Below are positions 6,793-13,016 of a DNA stretch of 13,096 nucleotides, one piece after another. The notes beneath the pieces were generated by a model that was not told the DNA's origin, did no database searches, and saw only the letters and a list, made by a program, of their open reading frames with translations. Position 1 is the stretch's first letter; each line of letters opens with the position of its first letter. Made by a program: the position numbers and the translations under genes. Origin of the DNA: Bacillota bacterium (lineage in GTDB: Bacteria > Bacillota > Bacilli > Bacillales > Cytobacillaceae); assembly GCA_023387295.1 (NCBI GenBank), contig JAEWIG010000006.1:1-13096 (forward strand), in the 5' to 3' direction.

Positions 6793-7809
6793 TTATTTTT
6801 TTCCCAATACCTTAGTAGTTTGCCTTTTTACCAAGGTAGGAAGAAGTATGACACGACTTGTTTCTTCTTTTTCCCCACTTATTATAGACACCATCAAGTC
6901 CATAACTTCTCGTCCCATACCTTCAATGGGCTGAGCTACAGTTGTCAATGGTGGATCTATTACTGTCGCAATTGATGTGTTGTCAAACCCTACTACTGAT
7001 AAATCTTCTGGAATTTGAAATCCCAATTCTTTAGCTTCCTGAATAATTCCGGCAGCTAATAGGTCGTTACACGCAAATATAGCTGTCGGTCGGTCTTCTT
7101 TTGTAAGATATTTTTTAGTCATCTGCCTGCCTGCTTCAATGTGATTTATGTCATGGGTATCCTGTACAAACTCAAAATGTTTATTGAGTTTTAAACCGTT
7201 TTCTTCCAATGCATAGCAAAAGCCTCGTAATCTTTCCCGATTGCTCCATAGGTCCCTTGCAACTACGCCTATATTTCTGTGCCCTGACTCTATTAAGTGA
7301 TTTGCTGCAATATATCCTCCCATATAATCATCTATAGCTACGGCGTTTACCGAAAACATTGGAAAGTCACGGGCTACAATTACTACAGGGAATTCTTCCT
7401 TTATTAAATCTTCTACTCTATCAAAATTTTCGAAGCCTGAGGCCAATACAAAACCATCTACTCTTTTTTGTTTTAGTAACAGTAGATATTTATTTTCTTT
7501 ATCACTATCATAGTCTGTATTACAAATGACTAAATTATAGCCTAATTCATGTCCCCGATCTTCAATCTTTCTAGCTAACTCCGAGAAAAAAGGGTTTGCT
7601 AAATCTGGAATCATTAATCCTATTGTTTTTGTTTGCTTTCCCATCAATGCAGAAGCCAGCATGTTAGGATAGTAATCCAAATCCTTCATAACCTGTTTAA
7701 CTTTTTTTCTTGTCTTTTCACTAATATTTCCAGAGTTGTTTATCACTTTTGAAACAGTTGCAATTGAAACATTTGCTGCCTTTGCTACATCGTAAATGGT
7801 AACTTTCAT
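6793..7809 (-). CDS. LacI-family transcriptional regulator
   Basis: This is a sugar-responsive DNA-binding repressor of 338 residues. The N-terminal helix-turn-helix is textbook LacI/GalR (VTIYDVAKAANVSIATVSKVIN, about residues 3-24), followed by the hinge region (YPNMLASALMGKQT). The periplasmic-binding-protein-like effector domain follows (IGLMIPDLANPFFSELARKIE, VDGFVLASG, VAIDDYMGGYIAANHLI, IFACNDLLAAGII, PEDLSVVGFDNT). The overall layout resembles CcpA/RbsR-type proteins, but as a local regulator it more likely senses a sugar. I start at ATG 7809, preceded by AAGGTGAT with good spacing. An in-frame ATG at 7824 has only a weak site and would add MKVIK. Pseudo-palindromes of the LacI operator type lie in its own upstream region and twice before the transketolase operon, suggesting autoregulation and control of that operon. 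Confidence 0.93.
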   Translation of the reverse strand: MKVTIYDVAKAANVSIATVSKVINNSGNISEKTRKKVKQVMKDLDYYPNMLASALMGKQTKTIGLMIPDLANPFFSELARKIEDRGHELGYNLVICNTDYDSDKENKYLLLLKQKRVDGFVLASGFENFDRVEDLIKEEFPVVIVARDFPMFSVNAVAIDDYMGGYIAANHLIESGHRNIGVVARDLWSNRERLRGFCYALEENGLKLNKHFEFVQDTHDINHIEAGRQMTKKYLTKEDRPTAIFACNDLLAAGIIQEAKELGFQIPEDLSVVGFDNTSIATVIDPPLTTVAQPIEGMGREVMDLMVSIISGEKEETSRVILLPTLVKRQTTKVLGKK

Positions 7810-7884
7810 TTTTATCACCTTCATTGCTTTCTATTGTCTCAGAAGCACCTTCCTTTGCAGTTCACCATTAATTTACATGTTTAA

Positions 7885-7898
7885 GTGAAGCGCTTTCC
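7885..7898. promoter_or_regulatory. Candidate LacI-family operator upstream of lacI-type gene
   Basis: GTGAAGCGCTTTCC is a pseudo-palindrome centred on the CG step, with a perfect 8-bp core AAGCGCTT. It matches the two sites before the transketolase operon in the pattern G-(T/G)-N-AA-N-CG-N-TT-N-(M)-C. It lies about 9 bases downstream of a possible -10 box, where bound repressor would block transcription. It also partly resembles a catabolite-responsive cre element, so CcpA is an alternative or additional binder. Confidence 0.6.
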
Positions 7899-7907
7899 TA
7901 TTTAAAG

Positions 7908-7935
7908 GTTATAACAATTCATAAAATATCACCAA
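7908..7935 (-). promoter_or_regulatory. Candidate promoter of lacI-type gene
   Basis: On the minus strand TTGGTG (complement of 7930-7935) and TATAAC (complement of 7908-7913) are separated by 16 bases. This fits a sigma-A promoter with a good -10 and a weak -35 box. The candidate operator lies just downstream. Predicted from sequence only. Confidence 0.4.
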
Positions 7936-8125
7936 TAATTTTTACAAAAAAATAAACTTTACAAATATTTTTACCGTTATCAGCCATCACCTCTCCACGT
8001 GTGGCATAATGCTTCTAAACCCATTGAAGTTGAGGAAATTCAGAACTAATATCACTATCAAGGAAGATAATTTATTTAGTTCCAGGTTCGCTTTCTTAAT
8101 TAATTCTGCCTCTCTGTTTCTCCTA

Positions 8126-9346
8126 TTAATGGGCTGTTAACATCTGATAATAAGGGAGGCCGTTTTTCATTGGTACGAATATTTCTCCTTGAATAAGTGG
8201 CTCTACATACTCTATAAATTTATCCGACATAGTAGACTGAGTTTTGTCATACCATTCTGCAGGCACCCTTTTTTCAGTTTGAGCGACCTTTCGTAATTGG
8301 ACCATGCCGTAATCAATCTCATAAGCTGAAAGAGGTTTGCTTCTTATTAAGTTAACCATCATTCCTGAATGCTCTTTTTTTGCGAATTCGAACGCTCTTT
8401 TTCCTACTTCATAAGCTTCTTCAACATCCACTTTAGATGAAATCATCATTCCGCTTCGTTGCCAAATGCTAGGCAATAGATACCTGGCTGAATAAGTAGT
8501 TTGTTCCTCAATTACTTGAGTCAAGTAAGAGGATACTCCCCCTAGTTGATCTCTCCCCAAGGCATCTTTTTTATTTTCTACGGCAATAAGCCGTGCTGCT
8601 TCATCCCGAACACCCTCTGAAACCACCGCAAGACAGTATCCATACTGTTGATAGGTCCTCGTTACATCACATAAAAATTTCTCCAGTGAAAAAGCGGACT
8701 CTGGGAGATATATGAGTAGGGGAATATCATTATCAATCTTACTAGCTAAAGCACAGGAACCTGCCAGCCACCCAGCATTTCTTCCCATTGTTTCGATAAT
8801 TGTGACCCGATGGGAATGCATAAAACTTTTATGGTCCATGGCAATGTCTAGGATGCATGTTGCTAAGAATTTAGCTGAACTCCCATACCCAGGAGAGTGA
8901 TCTGTATGCATCAAATCATTATCAATAGATTTGGGAACACCCATGACAATTAGATCGAATTTTTTTTCTAGTGCCTTCTCATATATCATGTTTGCCACTT
9001 GCATGGAACCATTGCCGCCTATATAGAAAAAGTAACGAATGTTCATTTTGGAGAAAATTTCAATGACCTTTTCTATTTCCTGGTCTGAGATTTTATAACG
9101 GCATGTTCCTAAGGCTGCGCCAGGCGTATTGCGTAAAGACATAAGCTTATTATTTGATAGGGTTCGGAAATCAATATAAGTCTCATTAAGAATTCCAACA
9201 AGGCCATTTACTGCACCATATATATTACCAATTGAATTCCATTGAAGAGCATGTTCGATAATTCCCAGCAAAGAATTATTTATAACAGATGTTGGGCCTC
9301 CTGATTGTGCAATTAAGCAATTCCCTTTAATCTGAATCACCCCCAT
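8126..9346 (-). CDS. 6-phosphofructokinase-family protein (ATP- or PPi-dependent type)
   Basis: This 406-residue PFKA-superfamily kinase probably phosphorylates fructose 6-phosphate or a related ketose phosphate such as sedoheptulose 7-phosphate. Motifs in order are AQSGGPTSVIN (13-23), GGNGSM (110-115), VPKSIDNDL (137-145, with catalytic Asp142 and Asp144), TDHSPGYGSSAKF and ETMGRNAGWLA (185-195). In characterised PFKs the glycine after GG(D/N) is typical of ATP users and aspartate of pyrophosphate users. The lysine in PK-x-IDND occurs in PPi enzymes and in plant/protist-type ATP enzymes. This protein pairs Gly113 with Lys139. The ATG at 9346 has no ribosome-binding site. GGGGGTG at 9338-9344 is placed instead for an in-frame ATT at 9331, giving the usual (I/M)KGNCLIAQSGG start, so the true start is uncertain. 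It is the last gene of the transketolase operon, 61 bases after the aldehyde dehydrogenase. Confidence 0.88.
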   Translation of the reverse strand: MGVIQIKGNCLIAQSGGPTSVINNSLLGIIEHALQWNSIGNIYGAVNGLVGILNETYIDFRTLSNNKLMSLRNTPGAALGTCRYKISDQEIEKVIEIFSKMNIRYFFYIGGNGSMQVANMIYEKALEKKFDLIVMGVPKSIDNDLMHTDHSPGYGSSAKFLATCILDIAMDHKSFMHSHRVTIIETMGRNAGWLAGSCALASKIDNDIPLLIYLPESAFSLEKFLCDVTRTYQQYGYCLAVVSEGVRDEAARLIAVENKKDALGRDQLGGVSSYLTQVIEEQTTYSARYLLPSIWQRSGMMISSKVDVEEAYEVGKRAFEFAKKEHSGMMVNLIRSKPLSAYEIDYGMVQLRKVAQTEKRVPAEWYDKTQSTMSDKFIEYVEPLIQGEIFVPMKNGLPYYQMLTAH

Positions 9347-9382
9347 TACTATCTAAAAATGACAATAGCGATGTATTTTCCA

Positions 9383-9415
9383 GCATTAATGTCCCCCTAT
9401 TGGGGCATTAATGTC
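9383..9415 (-). repeat. Hairpin plus direct repeat at the aldehyde dehydrogenase/PFK junction
   Basis: CATTAATG-T-CCCC, loop CTATT, GGGG-CATTAATG (9384-9413) forms a 12-bp stem with one bulged base. Because CATTAATG is itself a palindrome, the same region also carries an 11-base direct repeat, GCATTAATGTC, at 9383-9393 and 9405-9415. On the minus strand the hairpin overlaps the aldehyde dehydrogenase stop codon (9408-9410). It has no U-tail, so it is more likely an mRNA processing, stability or partial attenuation element than a full terminator. Confidence 0.6.
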
Positions 9416-10844
9416 GATTAAAAATCACTAACTTCATTTCTGTCATTTCTTCTATCGCATATTTGATGCCTTCCCTGCCTGTACCGCTCTCTTTGACTCC
9501 ACCGTATGGCATGTGGTCTACTCGGAAAGTTGGAATGTCGTTGATAAGCACACCGCCCACTTGTAGTTTTTCAACTGCATCCAGTGCTATATGTACATTA
9601 TTGGTATAAATCCCTGCTTGCAGACCAAAACGTGAATCGTTTACTAAGTCGATAGCTTCATTGACAGATTTTACTTTGTTAATGAGAACGACTGGGGCAA
9701 AAACTTCCTGACATGAAACCTTTAAAGCTGGATCAGCTTCGAGAATTACAGTTGGAAAAAGAATATTGCCTTCCGCTTTTCCACCTGTTGCAACTTGAGC
9801 TCCTTCCTGCTTTGACTCTTCAATCCAATTCAAAGTTCGCTGCACTTCATATGGCGATATCAACGCGGAGATATCTGTTTCAGGATGAAGTGGATTTCCT
9901 AATTTCAATTGCTTCGTGGCCTCTACAAATTTTTCAACAAAGGATTCGTAAATGTCTTCGTGGGCATATACCCTCTGTAAAGAAATGCAAACTTGGCCTT
10001 GATTGGAGAAGGCTCCCATTACACATCGATTAATAATCTTTTCAATATCCACATCTTTATCTATGATTAGAGCTGAATTTGATCCAAGCTCCAATGTTAC
10101 CCGTTTCAACCCTGCTTTATTGCGAATCCCAATCCCAACGCCCGGACTTCCCGTAAAGGTAATCATATTCACTCGATCATCTGTAACAATTCTGTCTCCT
10201 ACTACTTTTCCTTCCCCGGTAACCACATTTAACACCCCAGCAGGCAATCCTGCTTCTTGAAATAATTCTGCAATAAAGAATGAGCTTAACGGAGTTTGGC
10301 TGGCAGGTTTTAAGACGATTGTATTTCCGGCTGCGATGGCAGGGCCTAATTTATGTGCAACTAGATTCAACGGGAAATTGAAAGGCGTAATAGCTCCGAT
10401 TACACCAATCGGTTCACGTATAGTATAAGCCACTCTTTTTTCTCCTCCAGGGGCTGCATCCATAGGGATCGTCTCTCCATTTATTCTTTTAGCCTCCTCC
10501 GCTGCAAATTTATAGGTTTGTATCGTTCTATCTACCTCAACCTTCGCGAATGTCATAGGTTTTGCGGATTCCAATGCTAAAATGGAAGATGCTTGCTCTG
10601 CCCTCTCCTCTAATAATTGGGCCACTTTAGACAAAATAGCTGCACGCTGATGTGCAGGCATCTTGGCCATGACATCTTTTGCTTGGTATGCAGATTCAAT
10701 AGCCATATTTATCTCTTTATCAGTTGCAGAGGGGATTTCTGCAATGGCCTCTCCGTTGTAGGGTGAAGTTAAAGTCAAATATTGGGATCCTTTTACCCAC
10801 TCCCCATTAATTAACAGCTGCTTAACAAATTTATTCTCAGACAT
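9408..10844 (-). CDS. NAD(P)-dependent aldehyde dehydrogenase
   Basis: This soluble enzyme oxidises an aldehyde to the acid with NAD+ or NADP+. The 478-residue product has every ALDH-superfamily hallmark: Asn156 in ITPFNFPLN, Lys179 in VLKPAS, FTGSPGVG (230-237), Glu252 in LELGSN, the catalytic Cys286 in NQGQVC and Glu380 in QEVFAP. The C-terminal pattern HMPYGGVKESGTGREG resembles a subgroup that includes lactaldehyde, glyceraldehyde-type and sulfolactaldehyde dehydrogenases, but substrate cannot be fixed. I start at ATG 10844, preceded by GGAAAGGGGTG with good spacing. An upstream in-frame TTG at 10865 lacks a site and would only add seven residues that include this Shine-Dalgarno. It lies 28 bases after the transketolase C-subunit gene, in the same operon, so it probably oxidises an aldehyde made by that enzyme or by a later step. 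Confidence 0.93.
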   Translation of the reverse strand: MSENKFVKQLLINGEWVKGSQYLTLTSPYNGEAIAEIPSATDKEINMAIESAYQAKDVMAKMPAHQRAAILSKVAQLLEERAEQASSILALESAKPMTFAKVEVDRTIQTYKFAAEEAKRINGETIPMDAAPGGEKRVAYTIREPIGVIGAITPFNFPLNLVAHKLGPAIAAGNTIVLKPASQTPLSSFFIAELFQEAGLPAGVLNVVTGEGKVVGDRIVTDDRVNMITFTGSPGVGIGIRNKAGLKRVTLELGSNSALIIDKDVDIEKIINRCVMGAFSNQGQVCISLQRVYAHEDIYESFVEKFVEATKQLKLGNPLHPETDISALISPYEVQRTLNWIEESKQEGAQVATGGKAEGNILFPTVILEADPALKVSCQEVFAPVVLINKVKSVNEAIDLVNDSRFGLQAGIYTNNVHIALDAVEKLQVGGVLINDIPTFRVDHMPYGGVKESGTGREGIKYAIEEMTEMKLVIFNRH

Positions 10845-10872
10845 CTTAAAACACCCCTTTCCCAAATGATTT

Positions 10873-11841
10873 CTAAGATTGTTTTTTTCGGTTTAAGATT
10901 TCTCTTGCCTTAATAACGATATCAATAGGTGAAATATTATACTTTTTCAAAAGATCTTCATTCGGACCCGATTCAGAATTTTTATCCTTAACTCCAACAC
11001 GAGTCATCGGTGTCGGGTAATGTTCCCCTAAGATTTCCGCTACAGCGCTTCCTAGACCACCAATGATGCTATGTTCTTCAGCAACCACTATCGCTCCAGT
11101 TTGACGAGCTGCTCGAATCACGGCTTCCTCATCAAGTGGTTTAATCGTTGGCATATGCAGGACAGAGGCCTTTATTCCCTCTTGCTCCAAGAACTCAGCT
11201 GCTTCCAAAGTTCGTTCTGTTTGTGATCCAGTAGAAATGATGGTGAGATCGCTACCCTCTTTTACTAAGACTCCTTTTCCAAGCTCAAATTGATGTTTAT
11301 CTGATTCGAAAATTTGTCTTTGAGCATCTCTTACCACTCGGATATAGACCGGTCCATCATATCGATAGGCAAATTGCATTGCTTTGATTAATTCAATACC
11401 ATCAGCGGGTGCAAGGACCACCATATTCGGAATACTCCTCATAATCGCCAAATCTTCAAGCCCTTGGTGTGTCTTTCCTGTAACCCCTGTTAATAACCCG
11501 CTATATGCACCAATCATTTTTACATTCAATTGGGGTTGAGCGATTGAAACTACGATTTGGTCTAATGCTCTCTTCGTGATAAAAGAAGCAAATGTACACA
11601 CCCATGGCTGAAATCCAACGGTAGATAATCCTGCAGCTACACCCATCATATTTTGTTCAGCAATTCCCATCTGCAAAAATTGGGTTGGATTCCCCTTCGC
11701 CACCATATCTATTTTTGTTGAATTTGCGAGATCTCCATCAAGTACTAGTACTTTAGAATCCTCTTGCGTCAACTGTAGTAAAGTCTCACCAAAAATATCG
11801 CGCATCGCTACTTTTGCTCCAACTTTCAGTAACTGACTCAT
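10873..11841 (-). CDS. Transketolase, C-terminal subunit
   Basis: This is the pyrimidine-binding plus C-terminal domain half of a split transketolase, 322 residues. It carries the catalytic glutamate that activates thiamine diphosphate (Glu62 in MGIAEQNMMGVAAGLS). It also has the conserved GKTHQGLEDLA block (His125), LAPADGIE, and a C-terminal domain with DLTIISTGSQ and VVAEEHSIIGGLGSAVAE. With the N-terminal subunit it would move a two-carbon ketol unit between sugar phosphates. Its ATG lies four bases after the stop of the N-subunit gene, with the ribosome-binding site GGGGGTG inside that gene's last codons, so translation is probably coupled and the subunits made in equal amounts. Split transketolases in dedicated operons are known for D-apulose 4-phosphate cleavage and the sulfo-transketolase route for sulfoquinovose. 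This operon does not identify which, if either, applies. Confidence 0.92.
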   Translation of the reverse strand: MSQLLKVGAKVAMRDIFGETLLQLTQEDSKVLVLDGDLANSTKIDMVAKGNPTQFLQMGIAEQNMMGVAAGLSTVGFQPWVCTFASFITKRALDQIVVSIAQPQLNVKMIGAYSGLLTGVTGKTHQGLEDLAIMRSIPNMVVLAPADGIELIKAMQFAYRYDGPVYIRVVRDAQRQIFESDKHQFELGKGVLVKEGSDLTIISTGSQTERTLEAAEFLEQEGIKASVLHMPTIKPLDEEAVIRAARQTGAIVVAEEHSIIGGLGSAVAEILGEHYPTPMTRVGVKDKNSESGPNEDLLKKYNISPIDIVIKAREILNRKKQS

Positions 11842-11845
11842 TATG

Positions 11846-12700
11846 CTACACCCCCAACTTTATTTCACTCACGGCATTTTGAAGTTCACCATCGTTTGGA
11901 ACCCTGGCATGCCACAAATAATTGTTCTCCATAAAGCTTACCCCTTTTCCTTTAACGGTATGGGCAATGATTATGCTCGGCTTGTCTTTTACCGTTTTTG
12001 CTTGATTAAAAGCTTCTATAATCTGGGTAAAGTCATGTCCGTCGATAGAAATTGTATTCCATCCAAATGCTTCCCATCTAATTTCCGGTGAAAAAACAGG
12101 GATTTCTCGTTCTCTTCCTTCCGTTCCTTTCCAACCAAATTGCTGCAATTTGTTATAGTCAAGAATGACAACTAGATTATCTAGTTTGTATTTGGAAGCA
12201 ATATCGGCAGCCTCCCACACTTGGCCTTCCTGAGATTCTCCATCTCCAATCATGCAATAGGTGTAAAAGAGCTTATCCTGACACTTTGCTCCTAAAGCCA
12301 TACCAACAGCAGCAGAAATCCCTTGACCAAGGGAACCCGATGACATATCAAGCCCCGGAAGCAATCTCATATCAGGATGTGCTTGCAAACGAGAGTCGAT
12401 TTTATCAAATGTTTTTAATTCATCCACAGGAAAATAACCACGTTGGGCTAAAACTGTATAAAGAGCAATCGCAGAGTGTCCCTTGGATAAGACAAAGCGA
12501 TCTCTATCCTCCCATTGCGAATTATTAGGGGCAATATTCATCACATCAAAATATAAGCTAACTAAAACGTCAGTAGCGGACAATGGCCCACCTATATGAC
12601 CAGCTCCAGCGTAATGAACGGTTTCGAGAATCAGTTTTCGTGTTTCTGCTGCTCTCTGTTTTAGACGGTCTATTTTTTCTTGATTAAGCAATTGTGTCAT
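11846..12700 (-). CDS. Transketolase, N-terminal (thiamine diphosphate-binding) subunit
   Basis: This is the N-terminal half of a split transketolase, 284 residues, carrying the pyrophosphate-binding domain. Visible landmarks are HYAGAGHIGGPLSATD (His35), LSKGHSA (His75), HPD with His108, the SGSLGQG loop (121-127) and the thiamine diphosphate/Mg motif. That motif runs from GDGESQEGQ (152-160) to Asn183 in DYNKLQ, then IDGHDF. HTVKGKGVSFMEN closes the domain. It has the normal length for a stand-alone N subunit. The start is supported by AAAGGAGG nine bases upstream. It is the first gene of the four-gene operon, and two LacI-type operators and a candidate promoter lie within 110 bases upstream. 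Housekeeping transketolase in bacilli is a single chain of about 660 residues, so this pair is most likely a specialised, inducible enzyme. Confidence 0.94.
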   Translation of the reverse strand: MTQLLNQEKIDRLKQRAAETRKLILETVHYAGAGHIGGPLSATDVLVSLYFDVMNIAPNNSQWEDRDRFVLSKGHSAIALYTVLAQRGYFPVDELKTFDKIDSRLQAHPDMRLLPGLDMSSGSLGQGISAAVGMALGAKCQDKLFYTYCMIGDGESQEGQVWEAADIASKYKLDNLVVILDYNKLQQFGWKGTEGREREIPVFSPEIRWEAFGWNTISIDGHDFTQIIEAFNQAKTVKDKPSIIIAHTVKGKGVSFMENNYLWHARVPNDGELQNAVSEIKLGV

Positions 12701-12727
12701 TTAATACGCCTCCTTTAAATAATTTAG

Positions 12728-12741
12728 TAAAGCGCTTAACT
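12728..12741. promoter_or_regulatory. Candidate LacI-family operator, proximal site of transketolase operon
   Basis: GTAAAGCGCTTAAC is a 14-bp palindrome with one mismatched pair and a perfect AAGCGCTT core. It lies 28 bases before the first start codon of the operon. Its centre is 58 bp from the centre of the second site upstream, a spacing that would allow a repressor to bind both sites through DNA looping. Binding by the local LacI protein is inferred; CcpA is an alternative. Confidence 0.65.
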
Positions 12742-12785
12742 TATTGTTAAAAAAATATAATTCTTATAAAAATCATATAAATTTG

Positions 12786-12799
12786 GGTAATCGCTTTCC
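12786..12799. promoter_or_regulatory. Candidate LacI-family operator, distal site of transketolase operon
   Basis: GGTAATCGCTTTCC is a pseudo-palindrome around CG with ten of fourteen bases symmetric (GG-N-AA-N-CG-N-TT-N-CC). It lies immediately downstream of the candidate -10 box on the minus strand, overlapping the expected transcription start. Repressor bound there would block transcription. It shares the AANCGNTT core with the other two sites. Confidence 0.6.
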
Positions 12800-12802
12800 C
12801 TT

Positions 12803-12808
12803 ACTATA
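12803..12808 (-). promoter_or_regulatory. Candidate -10 box of the transketolase operon promoter
   Basis: The minus strand reads TATAGT here, five of six matches to TATAAT, within TTATTATAGTAA. The hexamer 17 bases upstream is T-rich and only a weak -35 (TTTATT), so activity may be low or need another factor. The distal operator follows within four bases. Confidence 0.4.
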
Positions 12809-12981
12809 ATAAATTTGTTCAAAAAAATAAATAGTTTTTTATAAATATTCCGAAAAATATTACAACTGCATCCTTTTTGAGGTTTCATCCCTAGATTCTA
12901 CCCCTTACTTCACCATTACTGTTTAAGTATTAAATGTATAAATTCAACGCCGATGAACCTAATAGGGCTAGTGCTAAATGA

Positions 12982-13016
12982 TAATAATCACCGTGCTCCT
13001 CGCACCGTGATTATTA
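12982..13016. repeat. Long hairpin near the right edge of the window
   Basis: The arms 12982-12996 and 13002-13016 pair over 14 of 15 positions (TAATAATCAC-C-GTGC against GCAC-C-GTGATTATTA, one C-C mismatch) with the 5-base loop TCCTC. The hexamer GCTAAA occurs on each side, at 12973-12978 and 13023-13028. There is no U-run on either strand. It could be the terminator of a minus-strand gene beyond the edge, or a subterminal hairpin or miniature repeat element. Confidence 0.5.

Larger units (their letters stand above)
7810..8125 (-). other. Gap between PFK-like gene and lacI-type gene, holding the lacI control region
   Basis: These 316 bases contain no convincing gene. The part nearest lacI carries a candidate promoter and a LacI-type operator, listed separately. 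The part nearest the PFK-like gene has no hairpin with a U-tail after the PFK stop. It shows only a loose inverted repeat GAACTAA/TTAGTTC (8043-8049, 8076-8082) with a 26-base spacer. Whether transcription from the operon continues into lacI cannot be decided from sequence. Confidence 0.5.
12701..12981 (-). other. Control region upstream of the transketolase operon
   Basis: This gene-free stretch is strongly AT-rich and contains, on the minus strand, a -10-like box, two LacI-type operators and the Shine-Dalgarno AAAGGAGG, described separately. Farther upstream (about 12840-12980) I see no gene, terminator or clear second promoter. Confidence 0.55.

Noticed and set aside
7885..7898. Pure CcpA cre site interpretation
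   Set aside because: On the better strand it fits the cre consensus only in the central half, with the outer T and C/W positions missed. The shared pattern with the two transketolase-operon sites is better explained by the local LacI protein, though CcpA remains possible.
7919..7987. 22-codon ORF on the minus strand (MADNGKNICKVYF...) with GGAGAGGTG just before its ATG
   Set aside because: The ribosome-binding site is too close for good spacing, the peptide matches nothing I recognise, and it overlaps the candidate lacI promoter.
9713..10260. Plus-strand open frames inside the aldehyde dehydrogenase gene
   Set aside because: They lie antisense to a strongly supported ALDH gene, have no ribosome-binding site or recognisable domain, and look like reverse-frame shadows.
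11843..12528. Plus-strand open frames across the transketolase N-subunit gene
   Set aside because: They are antisense to a gene with complete thiamine diphosphate motifs and show no family features or initiation signals.
8126..12700. Firm naming of the operon as a sulfoquinovose (sulfo-TK) or apiose pathway
   Set aside because: Both use split transketolases, but the diagnostic partners (sulfosugar isomerases, sulfoquinovosidase, sulfonate exporter, apulose kinase) are not in the window, and the PFK does not belong to either known set. Kept only as an analogy.
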